Made by a program: the position numbers and the translations under genes
NCBI RefSeq assembly: GCF_965118125.1
Contig: NZ_OZ221287.1
Span: 2,790,001-2,854,000 of the forward strand
DNA: 64,000 bases
Origin: Pararobbsia alpina_A
Lineage (GTDB): Bacteria > Pseudomonadota > Gammaproteobacteria > Burkholderiales > Burkholderiaceae
Direction: 5' to 3'
In this document: one piece after another, positions 1-9,536 of the stretch
How positions within the stretch are numbered: the stretch's first letter is position 1
How the letters are laid out: each line of letters starts with the position of its first letter
The notes under the pieces: generated by a model
Seen by the model: only the letters and a program-made list of their open reading frames with translations
Told to the model about the DNA's origin: nothing
Database searches by the model: none

Positions 1-207
1 CGATGATACCGCGATTCGATGTTCGGATTCCGACGATGGTTGCGCGGCGAGGAAGGACCTGCCGTCGCGCCAGGCTTTATATGCTCACTCGATGCATTAT
101 TTTGAACATATAATTTCCGCGAATCCGTCACCCATCGGGAACGCATCAATCGCGACGGCGCGTGTCCGTTTTTGTTGCGATCTCGACCCCGATTTCTGAC
201 CCTACGC

Positions 208-867
208 ATGCCAAGCGAAACAACTGCTGCCGCCCGGCAAAACAACCAAGCGGTCGTGTACGTAATCGACGACGACCCCTCACTGCGATTTGCACTCAAC
301 ACCCTGCTTCGTTCGGCTGGCTTTGACGTCCATGTGTTCGAGCGCACGGCACAATTTATTGCGTTCGAGAAGCCCGATGTCCCGAGCTGCCTGGTCCTCG
401 ACGTGCGTCTGCACGGAGAAAGCGGCCTCGCGTTTCAGACTGAAATCCGCGCGCATCGACTTCATATTCCCATCATTTTCCTCACCGCGCATGGCGACAT
501 CGAGATGTCTGTGCGCGCGATGAAAGATGGCGCAGTGGATTTTTTGTCCAAGCCGGTAAAGGACCAGCGCGTGATCGACGCGGTGGTCGCTGCGCTCGCT
601 AAAGACACGTCACTCCGCAGTGTGCGCAGAACGCAGGATGAGCTACGTGCACGCTTCGAGACTCTGACTCGTCGCGAGCGCGAAGTCATCGTTCAGGTGG
701 CCAACAGCAAGATGAACAAGGAAATCGCCGCGGCACTCGCGGTCAGCGAAATTACAGTCAAGGCACATCGGGCGGCTGCCATGCGGAAAATGGGCGCTTC
801 ATCCTTGGCCGAACTCGTGCGACAAATGGAATGGCTGGGCCCCGTTACCGAATCGACTTATGACTAA
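208..867 (+). CDS. FixJ/NarL-type two-component response regulator
   Basis: A receiver domain followed by a LuxR-type helix-turn-helix. From the ATG at 208 the acidic pair lies at residues 21-22, the phospho-acceptor Asp at about 65 (VLDVRL), the switch Thr in FLTAHG and the Lys in LSKPV. The C-terminal part carries LTRREREV and a typical HTH (NKEIAAALAVSEITVKAHR). The frame is open from a TTG at 172, but the ATG at 208 gives a normal 219-residue length. The last 8 bases overlap the ATG of the next gene, so the two are translationally coupled. It is inferred to be a cognate output of the hybrid kinase downstream, as in FixL/FixJ-like pairs. The stimulus is not visible in the sequence. Confidence 0.9.
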   Translation: MPSETTAAARQNNQAVVYVIDDDPSLRFALNTLLRSAGFDVHVFERTAQFIAFEKPDVPSCLVLDVRLHGESGLAFQTEIRAHRLHIPIIFLTAHGDIEMSVRAMKDGAVDFLSKPVKDQRVIDAVVAALAKDTSLRSVRRTQDELRARFETLTRREREVIVQVANSKMNKEIAAALAVSEITVKAHRAAAMRKMGASSLAELVRQMEWLGPVTESTYD

Positions 868-3800
868 GCCTCTCGATATCCAATGGGTTGACGGCGATCG
901 CATTTTTGCGCGCGAGCGCGCTGACGGCAACGACCGCTCACAGGTCATTGTCGTACGTCCGGCAGCGCCACATCCGCATCCCGATACCCTCGCACGCTTG
1001 ACGCACGAGTTCGATCTGCGCTCGAACCTCGATGCGAATTGGGCGTTGAAGCCCCTGGAACTGTATGCGTCGGGATCCGCCGTTCGACTCAGCCTCGATG
1101 ATTCGGGTGGTGTTCCATTGAAGTCGCTACTCGGGCGTCCCTTGGCGCTCACCGAATTCATGCTGCATGCGTCGGGCATCGCGTCGGCGCTTAGCCAACT
1201 GCACGACGCCGGCGTCGTTCATCGCGATTTGAAACCGTCACACGTTGTGGTCTCCTCTCGCGACGGGCGGGCCCGCTTTACAGGCTTCGGGCTCGCATCG
1301 CTGCGTCAGCGGCAGCAAGAAGCCCCGGAGCGAACCTCGTCGTTGATCGGCACGCTCGCTTATATGGCGCCGGAGCAAACCGGGCACGTGGATCGCACAA
1401 TCGACTCGCGCAGCGATCTTTACTCCCTCGGCGTGATCTTCTTTGAAATGCTGACCGGAGAACTTCCCTTCTCGGCGCAGGATCCGAGCGGATGGGTTCA
1501 CAGTCACATCACAACCGTTCCGTCATCGCCAAGCGAACGCATTGATTCAGTACCGCCTATCGTTTCATCGATCGTGTTGAAACTTCTCGCAAAGGCACCC
1601 GAAGACCGGTATCAAACCGCCGGAGGGTTGGCACGCGATCTACAGCGCTGCCTCGACGCGCTGGAGAATGAAGGTTCCATTGCAGAGTTCGCCCTCGCCC
1701 AATCCGATCGACCGGATCGCTTGCACATCCCCGCGAAATTGTACGGTCGGGTCCGCGAGCTCGACAGATTGGCGGAGATTGCACGCGGCGTGATCCGGAC
1801 CGAAAAACGGGGCATGGTGTTAGTTTCAGGGCCCTCGGGTATCGGCAAGTCGGCCCTTGTCACCGAACTTCGTCGAAGCCTCGGAAGCGAAAACATCTGG
1901 TTCGCAGCCGGAAAATTCGATCAATACAGAGATGTTCCGTACGTCACGTTACTGCAAGCGGTGCGCGAAATCGTACGCAGCTTGCTCGGCTATTCCGATG
2001 GACAACTCGCTGTCTGGCGTTCGCGGCTGCTCGATGCGCTAACGCCCAACGGGCGCTTGATTACGGAAATGATTCCGGAACTCAAGCTCATCATCGGTGA
2101 GCAGGAATCGGTGCCCGAACTCGAGCCACAGCAATCCCTCCATCGCTTCCAAATGGTGTTCCAGCGCCTGCTCGGCGTGTTTTCAACTGCCGAACGACCG
2201 CTGATTCTTTTCGTTGACGATTTGCAGTGGATCGACACGGCCACGCTCGACTACCTGGAATATGCGCTCGTGCATTCGGACCTGAATCACCTGCTTGTGA
2301 TCGGCGCCTATCGATCCGACGAAGTCGGCCCCGAGCATCCTCTGATGTCGAAGCTCGCCGCCCTTCAAAGCCAGGGTGTGACTGCCGAAGACATTCGTCT
2401 CGCGCCGCTTTCGATTCGCGAAGCCAGTCATCTGGTCAGCGACGCGCTCAGGAGCGACAGAACCTCCGTCGCCACTCTTGCAGGACGCATCCACGACAAG
2501 ACGGGCGGCAACCCCTATTTTGTCGCCCAATTTCTGCAGTCTCTCGCGGAAGAAGAACTGCTTCGGTTCGATCATGTGGACGCCATCTGGCGGTACGACC
2601 TCGACCGCATCGAACGCAAAGGGTTTTCGGACAACGTCGTCGACCTGATGATCGCGAAGCTGCGCAGGTTACCAGAGATAACACAGCGGCTGCTGGGTCG
2701 GTTTGCTTGTCTTGGTAACGTCGCGACGATCGACTATTTGTCGATCATCTCAACGCTCCCCGAAGCCGAGATCCACGAGACATTAAGTCCGTCGCTCGAC
2801 CACGAGCTGGTTGTCCGGGACGGCGACCGCTATTGCTTCAGTCACGACCGGGTTCAAGAAGCGTGCTACGTCCAGATACCCGATGCCAAGCGAGCCGAAG
2901 TGCACCTCGGCATCGGGCGACTGCTCGGCGCATATTTTCACGACAAGCCGCGCGAAGGCGATTGCATCTTCGACATCGTCAATCAGTTCAATCGCTGCAT
3001 CAAGATGATCGTGAGCCCGGAAAACCGGGTACGCCTGGCAGAGGGGAATATGTCCGCGGCTCGCCGGGCCAAGGCATCGAGCGCCTTCAAAACGGCGATT
3101 GGCTATTTGACGCTGGGGCGGGGTTTGCTCGGAGAGGCGCCGTGGACCACGTTTCCCGCGCTCACGCTCGAGTACGAACTCGCGCTTGCGGAATGCGAGT
3201 TCGTGACGGGCAATCCCGCCTCGGCCAGATCGCGACTCGATACGCTGCTCGAGCACGTCAAGGACGCACGGCATCGGTCGAGAATTACGTGCTTGCTTCT
3301 CGATGTGTTGCTCACCCTCGACGAGAGTGAACTTGCGATCGAAGCATGCCTCGGCTATCTGAGAGGCGTCGGCATCGACTGGAAGGCTAAACCTGCGCTC
3401 GCAGATGTCAGACATGAATTCGAGCAAGTCAGGGACCAGTTTCGCCGCGCATCGTTCGACGAACTCCTAGCTCACCCCGCAATGGAAAACGAGGACGTGC
3501 TCGCGACAGTCGAGTTGCTCGGCCGGCTTCTTCCAGCAGCGATCATGACCGACTTCAACCTGTACGGGCTCGCGGCCTGCAAGGCAACGAGCCTTTGCAT
3601 CGAACACGGCCATTGCGACATGGGCTCGGTTGTCCTTCACTACTTCGGCGTGACGGCTCAGCGACTCTTTGGTGACTTCGACCTCGGCGTGAAGGCAGGC
3701 AATCTCGGCTTCGCGTTGGTCGAACAGCGCGGATTCAAGCGATTCGCAGCGCGTACGTATCTGGGTCATGCGCTCGGGACATTGCGCTGGTCCGCCCCCA

Positions 3801-6004
3801 TTCGCGATAGTCGCGAACTGTTGGTGCGAGCGATCGATGCGTGCGACCAGGTCGGTGATCTGACCCATGGACTGTATGCACGGCAGAACCTCAATTCCGA
3901 CCTGCTTTTCGAAGGCGTCGTGTTGGCTCGCGCGCGCACTGATATTGAAAACGGCCTGGCTGTCGCTCGTGACGCTTCGTACCAGTATGTCGTTGACAAC
4001 ATCTCCGTGCAGCTCGCATTGACTCAGAACTTGCTCGGCCTCTCGAAGGCGTTCGGGCGGCTCGACAGCGAGCAGTTCGACGAACACCACTTCGAAGCGT
4101 ACGTCGAAGACGGCCGGCTCTCGTTCGTCAAATGCTGGTACTGGATTCGCAAGCTCCAGGCACGATTCCTTGCCGGAGACTACGAGACCGCAGCCACTGC
4201 TGCGAATGTAGCGAAAGCATTGATCTGGATCACCGAGCCCGGATTCATCGAACAGGCCGAATACCATTTCTACGCTGCCCTCGCGAAGGCACAGGCTTGC
4301 GTGACGTCGAACGACGAAGCACGCCGGCACACGCTGAGCGAGCTCGTCGAACATCAGCAGAAGCTTGCAATGTGGTCGAACAGCAGCCCGGCGAATTTCG
4401 AGAATCGCGCGGCGCTGATCGCAGCCGAGATCGCACGTCTTGAGGGTCGGACTCAGGACGCAATGGCTCATTACGAGGCCGCGATCCGCTCATCACATGC
4501 GAACGCGTTCCCTCACAACGAAGGCATTGCAAACGAACTTGCGTCCGCGTTCTACGCGCGTTCCGGTTACACCGTCATCGCAGATGCGTACCTGCGCAAC
4601 GCCTACTATTCGTATCTCAGATGGGGAGCGCAAGGTAAGGTGCTACACATGGAACGGCGTCATCCCCAGCTTCGCGTCGTCAGTTCCCTCTCCGCACCGA
4701 CCCATACGACGGGCACCCCGGTCGAACGGCTGGACGTCGAAGCCATCATCAAGTCTTCGCAGGCGATCTCAAGCGAAATTCTGCTTGAGAACCTCACCGA
4801 CACGCTGTTGCGTACGGTGCTCGAGCAATCGGGAGCCAATCGCGCGCTTCTTGTTCTGGATCAGGAAGGTCAGCTCACCGCATCGGCCGAGGCAAGAGCG
4901 GAAAGTGGCCAGATACAGGTCCGGATTCTCGACGAGGCGCTTGATTCGGCTGCGCACCCTACACCTTTGATTCTGCATGCCTGGCGCACCGGAGAAAGCG
5001 TCGTCATCAGCGACGCCGAATCGGAGTTGCTTCTTAACGCCGGAAGCGACGGCACTGAAGCCGGGGCACGCTCTATCTTATGTGTGCCATTGCAAAGCCG
5101 AGCGAGGCTCACGGGAGTCCTCTATCTGGAGAACACGCTCGCAAACAAGGTGTTCACTCTGGACCGAACAACGACACTGCGAATCATCGCCTCGCAGGCC
5201 GCGACCGCGTTCGAAAACGCGAGGCTGTACCGTGACGCGCGCGAGAACGAGTCACGATATCGCGAGGTGCAGGCTGAACTTGCCCATGCGAGCCGGGTCG
5301 CCACCATGGGACAACTTGCGGCTTCGATTGCTCACGAGGTCAACCAACCGATCGCCGCCACCGTCTTTAACGCCGGCGCCGCATTGCGGTGGTTGCACGC
5401 CATGCCACCGGACACCGGTGAAGTCGAAGAAATTCTGAACCGGATCGTCCTGGACGGGCGCCGAGCCGGTGACATCGTCGAGCGTATTCGCACTCAAATC
5501 AAACGCGCCCCAGTCACGCGCTTGCCGATTGATATTGCTTCGGCAATCCACGACGTTGTCGCACTGACGCAGCATGAGTCACTCGCACATCAAGTTTCGG
5601 TGACGACGACCCTCGACGACGCCCTTCCACTCATCCAGGGCGACGCCATTCAGCTTCAGCAAGTCGTGTTGAACCTCGTGATCAACGCCATCGAGGCAAT
5701 GAAGGACCAGGCGGCCGGCGCGAGAGAGATTGCAGTCGCGTCCGCGCGCCACGACGAACACTTCGCGATGATCTCCGTGTCGGACACCGGACCCGGTGTC
5801 GCAGATGCGGACTTCGAACGTATCTTCAACTCTTTTTACACCACGAAGGCATCGGGTCTTGGTATGGGCCTGTCGATCTGCCGCTCGATTGTCGAATCGC
5901 ATGGCGGAAGACTTTGGGCAGACGCGAATTCACCTTCGGGCACCTGCGTCAAATTCACGGTGCCGTTTTCGGTGGGTGCGCTCGATTCAGCGGCAGGCTC
6001 GTGA
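860..6004 (+). CDS. Giant Ser/Thr kinase-like / AAA ATPase / GAF / histidine kinase sensor
   Basis: 1714 residues in the architecture known as a trifunctional serine/threonine-kinase / ATP-binding / sensor histidine kinase. Residues ~1-270 are a protein-kinase fold with HRDLKP at ~121-126 and APE at ~170-172. The DFG Asp is replaced by Gly (TGFGLA, G142), and neither a Gly-rich loop nor a clear VAIK Lys is visible. A P-loop ATPase follows, with GPSGIGKSA at ~324 and Walker B ILFVDD at ~450. Then come a long helical (TPR-like) region at ~650-1290, a GAF domain at ~1300-1460, and a histidine kinase with phospho-His 1492 in IAHEVNQP, an N-box (LNLVINAIEAM), DTGPG and GMGLSICRSI. No signal peptide or membrane segment is seen, so it is probably cytoplasmic. 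It overlaps the upstream regulator by 8 bases. Confidence 0.9.
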   Translation: MTKPLDIQWVDGDRIFARERADGNDRSQVIVVRPAAPHPHPDTLARLTHEFDLRSNLDANWALKPLELYASGSAVRLSLDDSGGVPLKSLLGRPLALTEFMLHASGIASALSQLHDAGVVHRDLKPSHVVVSSRDGRARFTGFGLASLRQRQQEAPERTSSLIGTLAYMAPEQTGHVDRTIDSRSDLYSLGVIFFEMLTGELPFSAQDPSGWVHSHITTVPSSPSERIDSVPPIVSSIVLKLLAKAPEDRYQTAGGLARDLQRCLDALENEGSIAEFALAQSDRPDRLHIPAKLYGRVRELDRLAEIARGVIRTEKRGMVLVSGPSGIGKSALVTELRRSLGSENIWFAAGKFDQYRDVPYVTLLQAVREIVRSLLGYSDGQLAVWRSRLLDALTPNGRLITEMIPELKLIIGEQESVPELEPQQSLHRFQMVFQRLLGVFSTAERPLILFVDDLQWIDTATLDYLEYALVHSDLNHLLVIGAYRSDEVGPEHPLMSKLAALQSQGVTAEDIRLAPLSIREASHLVSDALRSDRTSVATLAGRIHDKTGGNPYFVAQFLQSLAEEELLRFDHVDAIWRYDLDRIERKGFSDNVVDLMIAKLRRLPEITQRLLGRFACLGNVATIDYLSIISTLPEAEIHETLSPSLDHELVVRDGDRYCFSHDRVQEACYVQIPDAKRAEVHLGIGRLLGAYFHDKPREGDCIFDIVNQFNRCIKMIVSPENRVRLAEGNMSAARRAKASSAFKTAIGYLTLGRGLLGEAPWTTFPALTLEYELALAECEFVTGNPASARSRLDTLLEHVKDARHRSRITCLLLDVLLTLDESELAIEACLGYLRGVGIDWKAKPALADVRHEFEQVRDQFRRASFDELLAHPAMENEDVLATVELLGRLLPAAIMTDFNLYGLAACKATSLCIEHGHCDMGSVVLHYFGVTAQRLFGDFDLGVKAGNLGFALVEQRGFKRFAARTYLGHALGTLRWSAPIRDSRELLVRAIDACDQVGDLTHGLYARQNLNSDLLFEGVVLARARTDIENGLAVARDASYQYVVDNISVQLALTQNLLGLSKAFGRLDSEQFDEHHFEAYVEDGRLSFVKCWYWIRKLQARFLAGDYETAATAANVAKALIWITEPGFIEQAEYHFYAALAKAQACVTSNDEARRHTLSELVEHQQKLAMWSNSSPANFENRAALIAAEIARLEGRTQDAMAHYEAAIRSSHANAFPHNEGIANELASAFYARSGYTVIADAYLRNAYYSYLRWGAQGKVLHMERRHPQLRVVSSLSAPTHTTGTPVERLDVEAIIKSSQAISSEILLENLTDTLLRTVLEQSGANRALLVLDQEGQLTASAEARAESGQIQVRILDEALDSAAHPTPLILHAWRTGESVVISDAESELLLNAGSDGTEAGARSILCVPLQSRARLTGVLYLENTLANKVFTLDRTTTLRIIASQAATAFENARLYRDARENESRYREVQAELAHASRVATMGQLAASIAHEVNQPIAATVFNAGAALRWLHAMPPDTGEVEEILNRIVLDGRRAGDIVERIRTQIKRAPVTRLPIDIASAIHDVVALTQHESLAHQVSVTTTLDDALPLIQGDAIQLQQVVLNLVINAIEAMKDQAAGAREIAVASARHDEHFAMISVSDTGPGVADADFERIFNSFYTTKASGLGMGLSICRSIVESHGGRLWADANSPSGTCVKFTVPFSVGALDSAAGS

Positions 6005-6158
6005 GAGAGCGTTCAATCGTTGAGGACTTAGGGTAACCGCGTAGTGCCATGGCATAGTTTCGGACGCTCCGCTGCAGAGTTAGGCTACGAGAGGGGCTTG
6101 CTTGACGCCTCCCTGGACAACGCCTTTTCTACGCGCGCCGCGCTTGCGAGATCTCTTC

Positions 6159-6527
6159 TTGTGGACAAAGACGATATGCGTGATCGACGATGAGTCGTCG
6201 GTTCGACGCTCGATCGATTCGCTGATCCGATCGACGGGACACCGTACCCGGCAGTTCGACTGTGCCGAGGCGTTCATCGCATTGGCTGGCGAGGCAGCGT
6301 GCGATTGTGTGGTGACGGATGTCCAGATGGGCGGGATGTCTGGTGTCGACTTACTCGCGCAACTACGCGAACGCGGAAGCTCGGTGCCATGCATTGTGGT
6401 GACGGCTCACGCCACTGCCGACTTGCAAGAAAAGGCGCAGCGATGTGGCGCCCTTTGCGTCCTCAAAAAGCCCGTTCATCCCGATGAGCTCGTCTACTGG
6501 ATATCTGTCGCGCTAGGGGACGCTTGA
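6159..6527 (+). CDS. Stand-alone receiver-domain response regulator
   Basis: A single receiver domain with no output domain. It has the acidic pair in VIDDES, the phospho-Asp in VVTDVQM (about residue 54 from the TTG at 6159), the Thr in VVTAHA and the Lys in LKKPV, so it should be able to take phosphate. The start is uncertain. The frame is open from a TTG at 6102 (141 residues), while a TTG at 6159 gives 122 residues and begins just ahead of the first beta strand. No ATG fits. It lies about 150 bases after the hybrid kinase and probably shares its transcript. A shuttle or phosphate-sink role is inference. Confidence 0.75.
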   Translation: MWTKTICVIDDESSVRRSIDSLIRSTGHRTRQFDCAEAFIALAGEAACDCVVTDVQMGGMSGVDLLAQLRERGSSVPCIVVTAHATADLQEKAQRCGALCVLKKPVHPDELVYWISVALGDA

Positions 6528-6770
6528 TCTCGGTCCTCCGGGTGCGATGTTCAAACCGGGAAACAAAGCCCCCTATACCCGAGGCTATCGAATTCGACCC
6601 TTAAGTGTCGTTTTGAATGCTCCAAGGCGCAATTGTTTGACCTTCAGCGAATCGCTACATTCGCTTACCCCAAGCTTTCCTTGTCATCGCGCATTTGAAA
6701 GTGGCGTTGGGGTGTCTCGCAAACGCAGTCTTGCCTTCCGCCAGCTAGATGGCTTCACGGAGTGAATTCG

Positions 6771-7424
6771 ATGATGGACGGCCCAGACGACAGGCCAGCG
6801 CCGCCGATGGTCTATATCGTCGACGATGACGCGACGATACGCACGTCGCTATCGAGCCTGTTGCGCTCGGTAAAGCTCCGCGCTCAGGCGTTTTCGAGCC
6901 TGAGCGACTTTCTCGACGCGACCATGGAAGATGTTCCGAGTTGTCTTTTACTTGACGTCAGGCTTCGTGGAGAAAGTGGTCTCGTGTTCCAGGGCAGTGT
7001 CGAGGACCGCCCTGATATCCCGATCGTCATCATGACGGGCTACGCCGACGTCGAGATGTGTCGACAGGCGATGAAAAACGGCGCGATCGATTTCCTCGCG
7101 AAACCATGCTCGGACCATGACGTCATCGACGCTGTGCATGCCGCGCTCGAAACAGATGCCCAGAGGCGAGCAACGCGCCGTGTGACGGCCGCACTTGAAT
7201 TCGCCTACGAACGGCTTAGCGTTCGTGAGCGCGAGGTCCTGGGACTCGTCGTCGGCGGTGCGCTGAACAAGCAGATCGCAGACCGCCTCGGCATCAGTCT
7301 GATCACCGTCAAAGTGCATCGCGCATCCGTCATGCGCAAGATGCAGGCCTCTTCGCTGGTCGATCTTGTTCGGATGGCCGAACACATGGGGATCGAGACC
7401 TCGCCCCTACTGCCAGGCGTCTAG
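6771..7424 (+). CDS. FixJ/NarL-type response regulator (second copy)
   Basis: A receiver plus LuxR-type HTH, clearly a paralogue of the regulator at 208: both share VPSCL-LDVRL-GESG around the phospho-Asp (about residue 62 here) and KEI/KQI...ITVK.HRA..MRKM in the HTH. The start is placed at the ATG at 6771 because GGAG at 6759-6762 lies 8 bases upstream; the GTG at 6762 overlaps that GGAG. It is probably a second output of the giant kinase or of an unlinked partner. The stimulus and target genes are not visible. The N-terminus is slightly longer than in the first copy. Confidence 0.9.
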   Translation: MMDGPDDRPAPPMVYIVDDDATIRTSLSSLLRSVKLRAQAFSSLSDFLDATMEDVPSCLLLDVRLRGESGLVFQGSVEDRPDIPIVIMTGYADVEMCRQAMKNGAIDFLAKPCSDHDVIDAVHAALETDAQRRATRRVTAALEFAYERLSVREREVLGLVVGGALNKQIADRLGISLITVKVHRASVMRKMQASSLVDLVRMAEHMGIETSPLLPGV

Positions 7425-7838
7425 TTGCGTGACACATCCGCCGACGCGAGGCACATGTGGCGAAGTCCAAAGCCCGCTTGTCGGTGTTTCGCTCGAATTC
7501 ATGCCTGGGATCCGCAAGAGACCAGCGCCGGGAGCGCGCTAAAGGTTGCTCGATGTAGCTGTATCGCTATAACGGAGTTTGTGGCGTGGGGACCCGGTCC
7601 TCACGCCATTTTTTTGCGGCGAGATTTCGACTCCATCAAACCTCACGGCTTATAGAGGTGTCCGGGCCGGGGCATATAACCGACACCTTCGTATAAAGGT
7701 GACCCTCCCTTTCACCGTTTTCGATGACCGAAGAGCCGATGGCGCGCGACTTTGCGAATTCGTATCTTCCGATTGCATGAAATTGCAACAGTTTCAAGCG
7801 ATCGCAAGATCCAATTTCGGAGAGTTTGTTTGGACACG
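7425..7838. other. Intergenic gap ahead of the AraC gene
   Basis: No convincing gene. Short open frames here have no recognisable protein and no ribosome site. It presumably holds the terminator of the two-component cluster and the promoter of the AraC gene, but I could not assign either motif with confidence. Confidence 0.5.
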
Positions 7839-8816
7839 ATGTACGCGCCGATCGGGCGGATATCAGACTTTGCGCGCCCTACCGACGGGGTTCGACTGGA
7901 ACATGCATGGCGCTGCCAGCCGACGCAAGACGATAGCGATGGCATCTCGTTCGCACGGTGGCGTCTGCACGGCAACGCTCCGCGAATTGTCGAACATGCA
8001 GGCATCACGGACGCTTACTGCGTGGCGATAGCAATGGCCCAAACAACGCTCGTACTCAAAGCCGATGACAGGCCGATCTGGAGCGGACGTCTACCCGAAG
8101 GCAGCATTCAAATTACTGCGCCGGGCGTCCATACCCGAGCGACCTTTGAGGGCGCGAGCGATGTGCTTCACATGTTTATCCCCTGCGCGCTTGTGACTGG
8201 CTGGCACGATACCCACGCGAGCGGCGCCCCTGTCGTCGCGCGCGCACTCAACGACCCCACCATTTTCCGCGATGCGCATCTGCATGCGTTGAGCGCCACG
8301 TTGATCAAGGACGCCTTCACGGACGCCGTGTTTGGCGATTTTTATGAGGAAACTATTGGACTGGCGATCGTCGCACGACTGACCCAAGTGCGAGCGCCTC
8401 AGTCGAACGTTTGCAAGAAGGCGGTGTCTCCGCTCGCTTCGTGGCGCCTGCAGCGCGTGCTCGATTTCGCCGAAGCACATCTGTCCGGTGCAATCACGCT
8501 CGCAGATATGGCGAAAGTTTCCGGGATTACCTGCATGCATTTCGCCGCTCAATTTCGCGCAAAGACCGGCATGAGGCCACACGAGTATGTGCTGCGCATG
8601 CGAATCGAGCGCGCACAGAACCTGTTGCTCGACCCGGAGCATTCACTCATCGATATCGCGCAAGCCTGCGGATTCAGGTCTCAGCCTCACTTCACCTCCG
8701 TCTTCAAGCGCTTCGTCGGTGCGCCCCCTCAGCAATGGCGGCGAAGCGCTCCGGCCGCCTCGCTATGTCAACGCCGTCACGACCCAGTGCCTCCGGCGTT
8801 CGCCCATCTTCGTTGA
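7839..8816 (+). CDS. AraC/XylS-family transcriptional regulator
   Basis: The C-terminal ~100 residues form the double helix-turn-helix of the AraC family: LADMAKVSGITCMHFAAQF for the first HTH and IDIAQACGFRSQPHFTSVFK for the second, ending in the usual P..WRR. The N-terminal ~210 residues are a sensing domain that I cannot assign to a ligand. The frame is open from a TTG at 7752. The ATG at 7839 gives 325 residues, and a TTG at 7830 lies closer to the GGAGAG at 7819, so the start is uncertain. It stands alone between the two-component cluster and a convergent secreted-protein gene, so its targets cannot be read from context. Confidence 0.85.
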   Translation: MYAPIGRISDFARPTDGVRLEHAWRCQPTQDDSDGISFARWRLHGNAPRIVEHAGITDAYCVAIAMAQTTLVLKADDRPIWSGRLPEGSIQITAPGVHTRATFEGASDVLHMFIPCALVTGWHDTHASGAPVVARALNDPTIFRDAHLHALSATLIKDAFTDAVFGDFYEETIGLAIVARLTQVRAPQSNVCKKAVSPLASWRLQRVLDFAEAHLSGAITLADMAKVSGITCMHFAAQFRAKTGMRPHEYVLRMRIERAQNLLLDPEHSLIDIAQACGFRSQPHFTSVFKRFVGAPPQQWRRSAPAASLCQRRHDPVPPAFAHLR

Positions 8817-8896
8817 CGCCCCGCAAAGTCCGCACCGACTTTCCCCTAAGGCCATGAGTTCGCAGTCGACACTGACCACCTCTCATGAGCGCGCAT

Positions 8897-9475
8897 TCAA
8901 CGCGCAGGACGCCAAGCCTCAAACGCAACAGGCTTTGCCGGGTCCGACTGCGTCACATGGGTCTTATCCGGCGTGCCGTTAAGCGGATCGGAAGACGTGA
9001 AGATCTCGCTGGCAAAAAGCCACGCATGCCGCTGTGCGTCGTAGCGAAACGTGATGAAGTCCGTCCAGTGTTCGCCGCACGCGACGCCGTTCTGCACGGT
9101 GAAGTAGTTGCCCTTGACCGCGAGCCCGTCGTAGCCGTCGTCGAAAGGATCGCATTGGCCACCCTCGTTGGCACGCAGCACCACCGTATCGTTGCGCGCG
9201 ATGATTTGATACTTACCGCTTGCCCGTTCCTCGAAGATCAGCAACGGACGCGGCGACGGGCTGTCCGTCGAATCATCAGGCCGGTGGGCAACGACGAGAT
9301 AGCTTTGACCGCCGCCTTCGATCCGGGGGCCCGCGCTGAATGCCATGGCTTCATAGCCGGACGGTAACTGCGTCGCAATGGCCGCCGGAAGGCCGGTGGC
9401 ATGCGCGGTCGCGGACGCTGCGACGAGAGCCGCCGGCAAAAGGACACGTTTGATCGTAAGCATCGCGGCAGTCAT
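8897..9475 (-). CDS. Secreted protein of unknown function
   Basis: About 192 residues from the ATG at 9475. It has a clear signal peptide (hydrophobic VLLPAALVAASA, then an AHA-type cleavage site), so it is exported to the periplasm. The mature part contains two cysteines and no motif I recognise; its FEERASGKYQIIARND and FRYDAQRHAWLFASE stretches suggest a beta-rich fold. The open frame reaches back to 9511, but the signal peptide favours 9475 or 9463. It lies just downstream of the liv-type operon on the same strand, 25-60 bases after livF, so it may be read through from it. No function is proposed. Confidence 0.7.
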   Translation of the reverse strand: MTAAMLTIKRVLLPAALVAASATAHATGLPAAIATQLPSGYEAMAFSAGPRIEGGGQSYLVVAHRPDDSTDSPSPRPLLIFEERASGKYQIIARNDTVVLRANEGGQCDPFDDGYDGLAVKGNYFTVQNGVACGEHWTDFITFRYDAQRHAWLFASEIFTSSDPLNGTPDKTHVTQSDPAKPVAFEAWRPAR

Positions 9476-9536
9476 CGCGTGAGTGTCGATGGTGCGCATT
9501 TTACTTGCCACAGAGGAAGCGCCGACTCAACGCCCC

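Noticed and set aside
1..171. Possible gene or tRNA at the left edge
   Set aside because: Only an AT-containing spacer leading to the first regulator; no tRNA-like arms or TPsiC sequence seen.
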